Source: Sedimentisphaerales bacterium (GTDB lineage: Bacteria > Planctomycetota > Phycisphaerae > Sedimentisphaerales > SM23-30). Taken from it: DNA of 34,329 nucleotides. The first letter of the stretch is position 1. Each line of letters starts with the position of its first letter. Positions 7,087-16,346 of this stretch are shown one piece after another. The DNA lies in NCBI GenBank assembly GCA_016930295.1, contig JAFGHE010000185.1:1-34329 (forward strand), read 5' to 3'. The notes under the pieces were generated by a model that was not told the origin of the DNA, did not search any database, and was given only the letters and a program-made list of their open reading frames with translations. A program made the translations under genes and the position numbers.

Positions 7087-8388
7087 GTGAAGGTATCAGT
7101 TGTAGGTGTGGGTTATGTAGGATTGGTCGCGGCAGCGTGTCTGGCGGACGGAGGCAATCATGTTATTTGTGTGGATAGCGACAAGAGAAAGATAGACAGG
7201 CTCAAAAAAGGTGAGATTCCGATTTATGAGCCGGGTCTTACGGAATTAGTTAAGCACAATGAAGCGGCTGGCCGGCTCGTGTTTACTACAGACCTGAAGG
7301 AAGGCGTTGACAATTCACTGGTGGTTTTTCTGGCGGTAGGGACGCCATCGGCGCCGGACGGTTCGGCGGACATCTCGGCGGTTTTGGAAGTGGCCGGGGC
7401 CGTAGCAGAGATCATGGATGGTTATCGTATTATAGTGACTAAAAGTACGGTTCCTGTGGGGACTCATATAAAAGTCAGTGAGGTGATAACCGGCAAGACG
7501 GAAAATCCATTTGATTATGTCAGTAATCCGGAATTTCTTAAGGAAGGTTCGGCGGTAGAGGATTTTCTCAAGCCGGACCGGGTTATCATCGGGACCACCA
7601 ATCCGGCGGTCCGGGAGATTATGAAGCAGCTTTATAGTCCTTTTATGCGAAAAAGCAGTCGTATGATATTCATGGATCCGGCTTCGGCGGAAATGGCCAA
7701 GTATGCCGCTAATAGTATGCTGGCCACCCGTATATCTTTCATGAATGAGATCTCTGCGTTGTGTGATACATTCGGAGCGGACGTAGAACAGGTACGGATT
7801 GGAATAGGCAGTGATTCCCGGATTGGCAGTTCATTTATCTTTCCCGGAGTAGGTTACGGGGGGAGTTGTTTTCCCAAAGATGTACAGGCCCTGATCCACA
7901 TGGGCGCTCAGCAAGAGTGCCCTATGACCATCGCCCAGGCAGTCCAGCAGGCCAATTATGTCCAACAGGATCGTTTTTCTGATAAGGTTATAAGATACTT
8001 TGGTGAGAAAGCCGGTCAGACCCGCCTGGCCGTTTGGGGGCTGGCGTTCAAGGCCAAGACAGATGATATAAGGGAATCGCCGGCGATCCGGTGTATTGAT
8101 ACGTTTCTGGAAGCAGGGATGAAGATACGAGCCTATGATCCCGAAGCCATGACGGTGGCTCTGGAGAAACTAAAGGGGCGTATTGAGACTGTAAAAAACA
8201 GTTATGACGCTTTGAATGAAGCCGATGCGTTAGTCATTTTTACCGAGTGGCAGGAGTTTCGGACGCCGGATTTTGAGCAGATAGCGGCTCGGCTCAAAAA
8301 TCCGGTTATCTTTGACGGCAGGAATTTATATGATCCGGCCTATGTCAAGAAGCAGGGGATTGAGTATCACAGCATCGGCCGACCGTGA
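7087..8388 (+). CDS. ugd: UDP-glucose 6-dehydrogenase
   Basis: A 433-residue nucleotide-sugar dehydrogenase. The Rossmann loop GVGYVG is at 7-12, SNPEFLKEGSAVEDFLKPDR at 146-165, the Lys205/Asn209 site in AKYAANS, and the catalytic Cys261 in GYGGSCFPKD. The C-terminal domain contains GLAFKAKTDDIRESPA, which closes the active site. It oxidises UDP-glucose twice with NAD to UDP-glucuronate. The match to the Ugd/RkpK group, rather than WbpA-type enzymes, rests on the GSCFPKD form of the cysteine motif and the FLKPDR block. The GTG start is backed by AAGGAG nine nt upstream. The product feeds the decarboxylase before it and the 4-epimerase after it. Confidence 0.95.
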   Translation: MKVSVVGVGYVGLVAAACLADGGNHVICVDSDKRKIDRLKKGEIPIYEPGLTELVKHNEAAGRLVFTTDLKEGVDNSLVVFLAVGTPSAPDGSADISAVLEVAGAVAEIMDGYRIIVTKSTVPVGTHIKVSEVITGKTENPFDYVSNPEFLKEGSAVEDFLKPDRVIIGTTNPAVREIMKQLYSPFMRKSSRMIFMDPASAEMAKYAANSMLATRISFMNEISALCDTFGADVEQVRIGIGSDSRIGSSFIFPGVGYGGSCFPKDVQALIHMGAQQECPMTIAQAVQQANYVQQDRFSDKVIRYFGEKAGQTRLAVWGLAFKAKTDDIRESPAIRCIDTFLEAGMKIRAYDPEAMTVALEKLKGRIETVKNSYDALNEADALVIFTEWQEFRTPDFEQIAARLKNPVIFDGRNLYDPAYVKKQGIEYHSIGRP

Positions 8389-8516
8389 TAAATGCAGCGA
8401 ATGTCCCTATCACGGTTAATAAAAGCTTATAATAAGTTTTTATTTGACTGAAAGTCACGTATCAGGGTAAGAAGTTATTATAACAAACAGTTGAATCGTT
8501 ACAGATAAGATCCTAT

Positions 8517-9461
8517 ATGAAAATAGTAGTAACCGGAGCTGCAGGATTTATCGGTTCCCATTTGAGCGAAGCGCTTTTAGCTCAGGGAGTGCATGTTGTC
8601 GGATTGGATAATTTTGATGATTTTTACGATCCGGCGGTAAAGCGCGATAATCTTTCCGTCTGTCGGGAAAATAATCTGTTTACTCTGATCGAAGGAGATA
8701 TTCGGGACAGGGTGTGTATCGATAGTATTTTGTCTGCTCAGGATATCGATATGATCGTGCACCTGGCGGCCCGGGCGGGAGTAAGGCCTTCGATTACGGA
8801 CCCGCTGGGTTATCAGGATGTTAATGTCACAGGTACCCTGGTATTACTGGAGGCTGCCCGGGAATATGGAATAAAGAAATTTATCTTTGCCTCCAGTTCC
8901 AGTGTCTATGGCAATAATAAGAAAGTTCCGTTTAGCGAGGAAGATAATGTGGATTTTCCCATTTCCCCGTACGCGGCGACCAAAAAAGCGGGCGAACTGA
9001 TCTGTCATACATATCACCATTTGTATGATATCGATATAACCTGTTTACGATTTTTCACGGTCTATGGTCCCCGGCAGCGGCCCGACCTGGCGATTCACAA
9101 ATTTGCTCGATTGATTGAAGATGATCACGCCATACCGGTGTATGGGGATGGCTCGATGGCGCGGGATTTCACGTATATCGATGATATTATCCAGGGTGTA
9201 TTAGCCGCTATGGAAAGATGTCGGGGATATGAGATTTACAATTTGGGTGAATCGCGTCCGTATCGACTGGACAGCCTCATTAAAGCGATAGAAAATGCGT
9301 TGGGCAAAAAGGCCCAAATGGAGAGGTTGCCGGTACCGCCCGGCGATGTCAGGCAGACATTTGCCGATATAACCAAAGCCAGGACTCAACTGGGCTATCA
9401 TCCTCAAACAGATCTTCCGGAAGGATTGGAACGATTCGTTAAGTGGCTCAGAAGAATATAG
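8517..9461 (+). CDS. UDP-glucuronate 4-epimerase-type NAD-dependent epimerase
   Basis: A 314-residue extended [14 protein letters not shown] begins at 6, the acidic segment LDNFDDFYDPAVKRDNL at 30-46 is typical of the Gae/LpsL glucuronate epimerases, SSSSVYG ends at 132, and Tyr152/Lys156 form the YxxxK pair. FTVYGPRQRPDLAIHKF is the matching substrate-pocket segment. The expected reaction is UDP-glucuronate to UDP-galacturonate. A UDP-GlcNAcA epimerase (WbpP-like) is possible, because the next gene encodes a HexNAc dehydrogenase, but the FYDP..KR motif favours glucuronate. A 128-bp gap separates it from ugd, and the Shine-Dalgarno is weak. Confidence 0.88.
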   Translation: MKIVVTGAAGFIGSHLSEALLAQGVHVVGLDNFDDFYDPAVKRDNLSVCRENNLFTLIEGDIRDRVCIDSILSAQDIDMIVHLAARAGVRPSITDPLGYQDVNVTGTLVLLEAAREYGIKKFIFASSSSVYGNNKKVPFSEEDNVDFPISPYAATKKAGELICHTYHHLYDIDITCLRFFTVYGPRQRPDLAIHKFARLIEDDHAIPVYGDGSMARDFTYIDDIIQGVLAAMERCRGYEIYNLGESRPYRLDSLIKAIENALGKKAQMERLPVPPGDVRQTFADITKARTQLGYHPQTDLPEGLERFVKWLRRI

Positions 9462-9484
9462 ATAAATTTGCGAATGGAAAAAAA

Positions 9485-10798
9485 ATGGTTCAGAAAAGAA
9501 AAGTTTCTAAACGCAGTGTACCCCTGATAGGTATTGTTGGACTGGGATATGTGGGTTTGCCTTTGGCTCGGGAATTTTATGAGGGGGGCGCCCGGGTTTT
9601 AGGATTTGATGTTAATCCGGAGGCGGTGGCCCGGCTCAATAAGGGCAAGAGTACCATTAAGCATATTCCGGATACGTTAATGAAGGATATGGTGGGATCG
9701 AAACGCTTTCGGGCCACGGACCGGATGGCGGAGCTGTCCAAGCCGGATGCGCTGCTTATCTGTGTACCGACCCCGCTGACAGAAAATCGTGAGCCGGATA
9801 TGCAGTATGTCGAGACTACCTGCCGGACTATTGCCAAATTTCTGCGTAAAGGGCAACTGGTGGTTTTGGAAAGTACAACGTATCCGGGCACAACCCGGGA
9901 ATTAATGCTGCCGATTCTGGAGGGTTCAGGCCTTAAAGTGGAAAAAGATTTCTATTTGGCCTATTCGCCGGAACGGGAAGACCCGGGCAATAAGCATTTC
10001 CAGACGCGTACTATTCCGAAAGTGGTGGGGGGGCTGAGTAAGGCGTCCCTGGAAAGGGCGATTGAGATATACTCTCTGGCGATCGAGCAACTTGTGCCGG
10101 TTAGTACCTGTGAAGTGGCCGAAGCCAGTAAAATTCTGGAAAATGTCTATCGCTGCGTAAATATTGCGTTAGTTAATGAATTAAAGATGCTGTTTGATCG
10201 TATGGGAATCGATGTCTGGGAGGTTATCCGGGCGGCCGGCACCAAGCCGTTCGGGTTTCAGTCGTTTTATCCCGGCCCGGGCCTGGGCGGTCATTGTATC
10301 CCGATCGATCCGTTTTACCTGACCTGGAAAGCCCGTCAATACGGCATGCCAACCCGTTTTATCGAACTGGCCGGGGAAATCAATACCAATATGCCGCATT
10401 ATGTAATTTCGCGAGTAACGGATGCTCTGAACGATCGTCATAAAAGTTTAAAAGGATCGAAGATATTGGTTTTGGGACTGGCCTATAAAAAAGACATTGA
10501 TGACGTACGTGAATCACCGTCTATAGAGATAATTGAACTGTTAAAGGAAAAAGGCGCCAAGGTCGATTACAATGATCCTTACATTTCCCGCACCCACAAG
10601 CAGCGTGAACACGATTTACAGATGAAGAGTAAACCTTTATCGGCTCAGATGCTCAAAAGCTACGACGTGGTTTTAATTGCGACAGATCACAGTGATTATG
10701 ATTATGAATTGATTACACAAAATGCGAAATTGGTTGTTGATTCACGAAATGCATTAGCGGGTGCGAAGAAAGGAAGACTAAAAATAATCAAGGCGTAG
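9485..10798 (+). CDS. Nucleotide-sugar dehydrogenase, WbpA/TviB type (UDP-N-acetylhexosamine 6-dehydrogenase)
   Basis: A 437-residue enzyme from the ATG at 9485; a GTG at 9443 overlapping the previous gene would add 14 residues, but GGA lies six nt before the ATG and the extra residues are polar and unconserved. GLGYVG is at 19-24, CVPTPL with the E.D. segment follows, YSPEREDPGN marks the group, and the catalytic Cys271 is in GLGGHCIPIDPFYL. The HCIPIDP form and the SPERE.PG block are typical of the UDP-GlcNAc/UDP-ManNAc dehydrogenases (WbpA, WecC, TviB) and differ from the Ugd in the same operon. The product should be an N-acetylhexosaminuronate donor. The exact substrate epimer is not decidable from sequence. 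Confidence 0.88.
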   Translation: MVQKRKVSKRSVPLIGIVGLGYVGLPLAREFYEGGARVLGFDVNPEAVARLNKGKSTIKHIPDTLMKDMVGSKRFRATDRMAELSKPDALLICVPTPLTENREPDMQYVETTCRTIAKFLRKGQLVVLESTTYPGTTRELMLPILEGSGLKVEKDFYLAYSPEREDPGNKHFQTRTIPKVVGGLSKASLERAIEIYSLAIEQLVPVSTCEVAEASKILENVYRCVNIALVNELKMLFDRMGIDVWEVIRAAGTKPFGFQSFYPGPGLGGHCIPIDPFYLTWKARQYGMPTRFIELAGEINTNMPHYVISRVTDALNDRHKSLKGSKILVLGLAYKKDIDDVRESPSIEIIELLKEKGAKVDYNDPYISRTHKQREHDLQMKSKPLSAQMLKSYDVVLIATDHSDYDYELITQNAKLVVDSRNALAGAKKGRLKIIKA

Positions 10799-10841
10799 AA
10801 AGACGTTTTGGCAATAGTGCTTATATTTATCAGGAGGGTAT

Positions 10842-11612
10842 ATGGTATTCAAAGGTTTCACGACAAAGATATATAAACTGGCCAAATCCTGCTCACGTTT
10901 TACACCAGCGTGGTTGCAGTCTCTAGTATGTATCCTAATTAATCGTCTAAATTCCAATGTCAAATACAGTCGAGAAGGAGCATTCTGGTGTTCCCGGGAT
11001 GATTTGAAAGATGGCAAGTTGTGCAATACCAGTTTTCGCGCCCGCATGCTTCCCATCGCCGGTGAGGAAAATGCCGATTTTCTGAAGGATAAGATTGTTG
11101 CGGACTTTGGATGTGGTCCTCGAGGTAGTTTACACTGGTGTACACAGGCACGTATTCGGATAGGCATTGATGTTTTGGTCGATAATTACGCCAGGTGGTT
11201 TGATATCAAATCACATGATATGTGTTATATATGTTGTTCGGAAGATAGTATTCCCTTGCCCTCAAATTATGTGGATGTTCTTTTTACGATGAATGCTTTA
11301 GATCATGTTCGAAGTTTTAAAAGAATGTGTCGGGAAATAATTCGGATTCTGGCGCCGGGTGGAGAATTTATAGGTTCAATCAATCTTCGGGACAGGGCAA
11401 CGATTACGGAGCCTCAGATTATTAATGAGAAACGCATAAAGAAGTATCTTCTCCAATACCTTGAAGTAGGTTCTTATCGATTGGACCCTCAGTATTCACC
11501 AGAGGAAAACGAGAGAATAAATGAGGCTATGGGCCGACAGGGTACAGAGAATACACCGGTCACCGATCCGGGAACTCGGGTGCTTTGGATTCGTGCCCGA
11601 AAGCCGAAATAG
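10842..11612 (+). CDS. Class I SAM-dependent methyltransferase
   Basis: A 256-residue protein with SAM-binding motif I VADFGCGPRGS at 86-96, an acidic strand-2 end in GIDVLVDNY, and motif IV/post-I VDVLFTMNALDHV followed by the helix RMCREIIRILAPGGEF, as in Methyltransf_11-type enzymes. Strong GGAGGG four nt before the ATG fixes the start. Given its place in the cluster it may methylate a sugar hydroxyl, carboxyl or amino group of the glycan or a precursor. The N-terminal 80 residues are not recognised. The acceptor is unknown. Confidence 0.85.
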   Translation: MVFKGFTTKIYKLAKSCSRFTPAWLQSLVCILINRLNSNVKYSREGAFWCSRDDLKDGKLCNTSFRARMLPIAGEENADFLKDKIVADFGCGPRGSLHWCTQARIRIGIDVLVDNYARWFDIKSHDMCYICCSEDSIPLPSNYVDVLFTMNALDHVRSFKRMCREIIRILAPGGEFIGSINLRDRATITEPQIINEKRIKKYLLQYLEVGSYRLDPQYSPEENERINEAMGRQGTENTPVTDPGTRVLWIRARKPK

Positions 11613-11693
11613 GTAATTGTTCTGACGTTTATATTTTTATAGATTGAAAAGTACGTTATCCGGATTGAAATAGAGGAACGGGAAATTTTCTGA

Positions 11694-12944
11694 ATGGCTG
11701 TCGGTAAAAGAATATTATTATATGGTATGTATGGTTCTATCAATGTGGGAGATGAATTGGTATGTTATAGTATGGTGAGGGGATTAGAGGCAATAGTGAA
11801 GAATCCTCAAATATGGGTGGCGAGTCTAAATGAACGAAAATCTCAGGAGTTTCAATGTTTACCGGAAGTCAATTTTTATCAAGGTCGATGTTTTCATTAT
11901 ACGTTCTGGCTGCATTTAATAAACATCTTAAAAAAAGTGAGGCAGGTTGATGGTGTAATTATTGGCGGTGGTGGATTATTGCAAGACCAGTATTCCTGGC
12001 GGCTTCCGGGCGGTAGCGTGTGGATGGCGGCCTTAAGTGTTCTGATGGGAAAGGCTACCTTTATCCTGGGAGTGGGGGTGGGTCCTTTAAGGCGAAAATG
12101 GTTACGTCGGGCCTTATATCGGATATTACCCTCTGTGGATCAAATATGTGTTCGAGATCAACAGAGTTATAGGGTATTGCAGGATATTGGTTTGGCCATG
12201 GATAATATCCAGGTAACAGCCGATATCGTTCCTTCTATTGATTTATATCGAGAGTCGTTTTTAAAAAAGAAAATCAGTAGAGACCAGAAATTAATAGCAA
12301 TTATTTTGAGGGATTGGCCGGGGATCGATAATAAATCATTGGCGACGTTATTAGAAATATTGGTTAACGAGGGCCACAAAATACACTTGCATTGTTTTGA
12401 GCCTGACCATGATAGTGTTTTCTATGAAAACGTTCTTTCCCATTGTTCCGCGGCCGTGAAGGCCAACATCAAAAAGATAATTCCCCAAAAACTTTCTGAG
12501 ACTATAGAATCAATCAATCAGTCTGCTTTTGTTATTTCGATGCGATTACATGGTTGTATTTTAGCGGTGGGTCTGGATGTGCCCTTATTACCGGTGGTTT
12601 ACGAAAGTAAAGTCAGGTCTTTTATGCGTCAGATGGGGATGGAGGATTTAGTACATGAGGTAAGAGATATTGGGCCGGGCTTAATAACAGAGATGGCAAG
12701 AGTAAAGGAATATTGGGATAATAATCCTGAGGAACGATACGACCGTTATCGCCAGATAAAGCTAAATGCCGATAAGAATTTTGAGTGTATAAAAAATAAA
12801 TTGATGTCTATGAAGAACAGATCACGTTTCCGGTCTGTTTCGCCTAAGGTTTATATAGGATTATGGTGGTTGACGCTGCGGGCTCTCATGGGTGAGATAT
12901 ATCATATCATGACCTTTCCCTGGCGGAGCTACTGCAGGAAATGA
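11694..12944 (+). CDS. Polysaccharide pyruvyl transferase family protein (CsaB-like)
   Basis: A 416-residue protein matching PF04230. The N-terminus GMYGSINVGDELVCYSMVRGL is the family's GN.GDE loop, GVIIGGGGLLQD is the glycine motif in the middle, SVDQICVRDQQS follows, and VISMRLHGCILAVGLDVP with its MRLHG signature is in the C-terminal half. Characterised members attach pyruvate ketals from PEP to sugars, although some relatives act as glycosyltransferases. The protein is longer than CsaB (about 360) because of a basic C-terminal tail ending near FPWRSYCRK. The Shine-Dalgarno (GAGGAACGGGA) is rather far upstream. An exact ops-like 12-mer lies inside the gene at 12009-12020. Confidence 0.85.
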   Translation: MAVGKRILLYGMYGSINVGDELVCYSMVRGLEAIVKNPQIWVASLNERKSQEFQCLPEVNFYQGRCFHYTFWLHLINILKKVRQVDGVIIGGGGLLQDQYSWRLPGGSVWMAALSVLMGKATFILGVGVGPLRRKWLRRALYRILPSVDQICVRDQQSYRVLQDIGLAMDNIQVTADIVPSIDLYRESFLKKKISRDQKLIAIILRDWPGIDNKSLATLLEILVNEGHKIHLHCFEPDHDSVFYENVLSHCSAAVKANIKKIIPQKLSETIESINQSAFVISMRLHGCILAVGLDVPLLPVVYESKVRSFMRQMGMEDLVHEVRDIGPGLITEMARVKEYWDNNPEERYDRYRQIKLNADKNFECIKNKLMSMKNRSRFRSVSPKVYIGLWWLTLRALMGEIYHIMTFPWRSYCRK

Positions 12945-13161
12945 TGGTTTTCCTGGTATCTGTCGTGAAATTGAGTTATCATGGGTTTTTTCAAGATACC
13001 AGCTTTCGCTGGACCGGATTCTGGCAGAGCCATTTCCGGGGCTTTATCTATATTACCCACTCCGCTTATAATAACAAATTCCTATACGATCAAGATACCA
13101 CAGGAGCTGCCGGTAGGGACTGATACCCCTTTTTTCGCCAGAATGTACTTGAGTACGACGA
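12945..13161 (+). other. 217-bp gap before the flippase gene, no supported gene
   Basis: Two overlapping frames of about 60 codons are open here, but neither has a Shine-Dalgarno or a recognisable protein, so I do not call a gene. TCAAGATACCA occurs twice (near 12994 and 13090). A CCAG-CTTTCG-CTGG hairpin lies near 13000. It may hold decayed coding sequence, because it is less AT-rich than the other gaps in the operon. Confidence 0.35.
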
Positions 13162-14751
13162 ATGGATGATACCCGTAAAAAAAACAATCAAGATGATATT
13201 GATTTAAAGAGACATAAAGTCAGTCGTCGTTCAGCGACGCTTGCCAATCTGATATATCAGTATACCTCTCTTGGTATAATTTGTATACAAGGTATTTTAT
13301 TAGTACCTTTATACTTGCGTTATATTGATTTGAAGATCTATGGGGCCTGGTTGGCGACGGGTAATATTGCCATCTGGTTTACGCTGGTTGATGCGGGATT
13401 GAGCGATCTGATTCGCCAGAGATGTGCCCAGGCCTACGGTAGTGGAGATGCGATAGCGGCAGGGAAAAGTATAGGGACCGGCTTGATATTAACCGTATTT
13501 ATTAGTCTGGCACCGGTATTGCTGGGAGCGATTTTATGTCCTTTTATACCGAGGATATTTGATCTGCAGGGTCTTGACGGTGAAGTGATTCGACTGGCTT
13601 TTTTTCTGGCGACCCTGGCTACCAGTCTGGCTCTGATCAGTAATGCCGCCGGCGCTGCTCAGCAGGGATTACAGAGAAACATCAGTTTTACAGTAATCTA
13701 TGTCTTTGGTTCATTATTTTCCATAGCTACCTGTATCGTTCTTCTTTTTAGGGGATATGGAGTTTTAGCTATTCCTTTGGGGATGATAACTAAAAGTTTA
13801 ATTTCGATATTTTCTTACTGGTTTAATGTTTTCTGGATATGCAAACGAGTAGGGATTTCGATAATATTTTGTAAACATACGATGAAAGAGTTTGGCGGAC
13901 TTATGACCTGGACTTCCATTAACAGATTCGCCTATAATCTTTTTTACAACTGTGATGCGTTTATTGTAGGTTTGCTGATGGGAGCGGAATCGACGCCGAT
14001 TTACGTTCTTACCAAGCGTGTTTGGGATATGGTGAATTATTTTTCCAACCGCATCGGATTGGCCTTTATGCCGGGATTGGCCCATCTGCATGGAGAAGGT
14101 CATAAGGAGAAATTTAAACAGATAAGTTACCGATTATTAAGAACAGCCGGTTGGATTATTGCGATAGGATCTGGAATCTGTCTTTGTCTGAATGCCAAAT
14201 TTATAGCGCTTTGGGTAGGCAAGGAATTATATGCCGGCCATGTCTTTAATCTGTTGATGTCGGTAGCGATCATTTTTCAAATATTATTATTTATAATAAA
14301 CAGGATATTATACGGCGCGGATAATATTGTAAGACCGTCCCAAATGGGAACGTTGGTATATCTGTGCAAGGCCGTATGTCTGGTAGTGCTGATATGGATG
14401 ATAGGTTTTATGGGAGGGCCTATCAGTATATTGATTGCTTTCGGTCTGATAGGTATGCGATACTTTGTGGTGCAATTACAAAAAAGTGCCGGTTTCAGCA
14501 AGAAGGAAATGAGAAGGTACTTTTTGAATCTTCTGCGAACAGTAGCAATTACCCATGTTACGGCTTTATTATTCTCAAGTATAGCCGTTGATACATGGGG
14601 TATTTTTATACTGGTGGGTGTAATGTATTTTAGCACTGTAATCATACTTTTATTTATATGTGATCTGGAATTTAGAGAGGAAATCCATTATTTTCGATAT
14701 TGGCTGATGAAGTTACTGGATCACAGACTATCTTTTTATTCAAGGAATTGA
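13162..14751 (+). CDS. Wzx-type flippase (MOP superfamily)
   Basis: A 529-residue polytopic membrane protein with roughly 12-14 hydrophobic segments. The opening NLIYQYTSLGIICIQGILLV followed by PLYLRYIDLKIYGAWLATGN is the usual start of polysaccharide transporters (V.P.Y...L....YG.W). Wzx proteins move undecaprenyl-diphosphate-linked repeat units from the inner to the outer face of the cytoplasmic membrane. It sits directly before a polymerase-like gene and a glycosyltransferase run, the classical Wzx/Wzy arrangement. The first 20 residues are polar and basic. The start overlaps the end of a spurious frame (ATGGATGA), and no strong Shine-Dalgarno is visible. Confidence 0.9.
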   Translation: MDDTRKKNNQDDIDLKRHKVSRRSATLANLIYQYTSLGIICIQGILLVPLYLRYIDLKIYGAWLATGNIAIWFTLVDAGLSDLIRQRCAQAYGSGDAIAAGKSIGTGLILTVFISLAPVLLGAILCPFIPRIFDLQGLDGEVIRLAFFLATLATSLALISNAAGAAQQGLQRNISFTVIYVFGSLFSIATCIVLLFRGYGVLAIPLGMITKSLISIFSYWFNVFWICKRVGISIIFCKHTMKEFGGLMTWTSINRFAYNLFYNCDAFIVGLLMGAESTPIYVLTKRVWDMVNYFSNRIGLAFMPGLAHLHGEGHKEKFKQISYRLLRTAGWIIAIGSGICLCLNAKFIALWVGKELYAGHVFNLLMSVAIIFQILLFIINRILYGADNIVRPSQMGTLVYLCKAVCLVVLIWMIGFMGGPISILIAFGLIGMRYFVVQLQKSAGFSKKEMRRYFLNLLRTVAITHVTALLFSSIAVDTWGIFILVGVMYFSTVIILLFICDLEFREEIHYFRYWLMKLLDHRLSFYSRN

Positions 14752-14872
14752 CACGATTAACCTGTCCGAAAACGATTATTTAATTGAGTCAGGCGGCACG
14801 GGAGAGGGATATGGTAGGCTACCCGAGCAGCTGCCGGGGACTAATCCGTTATGGGTAAAGAGGATACTTATC

Positions 14873-16318
14873 GTGTCCCTGACAATCGTTTTGGTAGCTA
14901 TTCTATTAACGGTGCCTAAAGAACATAAACTTGGTGCCCTTCTGGCTTTTATAAATTGCATCATTGGCAGTGTCGCCATATATAAAATGGTCTGCAAGCA
15001 ATCCCTCGGCTGTCTTATCCCGGCCATATTTCTGGGATGGAAGATTCTCGGTTGGTGTGTGGCGCCGATATATTTTGCAATTTTTATGCCGGATGCCGGG
15101 TATGGTATTTTTACCTGGACGCCTTATCTGGCGAAAGATGTCAAAGTACAGATAATCGTTTTAAGTTTTTTAATTCCATATCTGTTAATCATATTTATGA
15201 TGATGCGGCATCAGGTATCTTATGCTCCCACATCATTGCAGACGGCCCGGCGAACGAATTTGCTGGTCATCATTATTTTTTCCGTAGGAACGATATTGTA
15301 TATAGCCACGGGAAGATTTGTCGCCGAGCAACAGTCATATATTGATACAGTTTTTAAGTATACGGAGTGGTTGCCTATCGTTTTGGGAATTCAATTTACC
15401 TATATGAGCCGCAAGATCAAGATAATATGTCTGATTATATTTATTATCAGAATAGCGTTTTTTACACTTTTAAATCGTCGCGCTTTGGCGGTTATGCCGG
15501 TCATATCCCTTCTGACGGGATTATTGCTTTTGAGTCAAATGTCACGTAAAACCAAGATGGTTATCATTACATCGTTACTTGTTGTTTTTCCGGCTTATAT
15601 GGTTATTGGTAATACAGTTCGTATAGTCGCCGGGAGCCTTAGCGGGGATATTCAATATGGATTACATGCCATGAAGCAATGGAAATATATTGCCCAGGAG
15701 AGTCCATGGGCTGCCAGCACCTTCGGAAGATTGTTTTTTAATGGCGGCCATTCCATTTTGTCGCGTACACCGGAGGAGGTCCCGTTTGTTGATTTTTCTC
15801 CCAAACAGTATTTAAAGGAAGGTGTGGTAGTATTCCTGCCCTCGAAGTTTACAGGAGCTCTTCAGCAACAGTACTATCTGGAAGGAATTTATGCGGGAAA
15901 TGCTCTTTTGTATAGTTATGGATATCAACTCAGGCGTGAATATCAGGTCGGAGTCTCAATACTGGGTCATTTCTGGTCACTGGGGGGATATCCCTATATT
16001 ATTATAGGGGGGATACTGGTTGCCTTACTGCAGGGAGTTATCATTTTCTTGATTAATCGAGCAACAGTGCGCAATCCGGAAAAGGCCGTATTTTGTCTGG
16101 CTTTGGTTTTATCGCCGGTTTTCTGGATGGCCGGCAGGGGATTCATTGTCAGTGTTAGAAATCTTATCTGGTATTATATATTTGGTATCGTGTTTTACTA
16201 TGTATTTATTCACTTTTTCGTCAACCAAGATCAGGCTTATGTAAAATCATCTTCTTATTTACCTGGTCAGGAAGTAGACTATACGTATAATAATCCCGAG
16301 GAATATAGTCTGCCCTAG
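14873..16318 (+). CDS. O-antigen/EPS polymerase-like membrane protein (Wzy candidate)
   Basis: A 481-residue protein with about ten or more transmembrane segments and a long soluble loop near residues 255-350 (GDIQYGLHAMKQWKY to LSRTPEEVPFVDF.PKQYL and FLPSKFTG), the pattern of O-antigen polymerases. Sequence identity in this class is always low, so the call rests on topology, on the loop and on its place after wzx. The GTG at 14873 is preceded by AAGAGGA with 8-nt spacing, which decides the start. The frame stays open upstream to 14711 without any ATG, GTG or TTG, so a longer form would need a rare start. A 57-kDa integral membrane protein of other function cannot be fully excluded. Confidence 0.72.
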   Translation: MSLTIVLVAILLTVPKEHKLGALLAFINCIIGSVAIYKMVCKQSLGCLIPAIFLGWKILGWCVAPIYFAIFMPDAGYGIFTWTPYLAKDVKVQIIVLSFLIPYLLIIFMMMRHQVSYAPTSLQTARRTNLLVIIIFSVGTILYIATGRFVAEQQSYIDTVFKYTEWLPIVLGIQFTYMSRKIKIICLIIFIIRIAFFTLLNRRALAVMPVISLLTGLLLLSQMSRKTKMVIITSLLVVFPAYMVIGNTVRIVAGSLSGDIQYGLHAMKQWKYIAQESPWAASTFGRLFFNGGHSILSRTPEEVPFVDFSPKQYLKEGVVVFLPSKFTGALQQQYYLEGIYAGNALLYSYGYQLRREYQVGVSILGHFWSLGGYPYIIIGGILVALLQGVIIFLINRATVRNPEKAVFCLALVLSPVFWMAGRGFIVSVRNLIWYYIFGIVFYYVFIHFFVNQDQAYVKSSSYLPGQEVDYTYNNPEEYSLP

Positions 16319-16346
16319 TGCGGTTTATAGATCCGATGTGTTTGAG

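Noticed and set aside
12941-13169. Two overlapping 60-codon frames before wzx
   Set aside because: No Shine-Dalgarno, no homology I recognise, and they compete with each other; treated as a gap.
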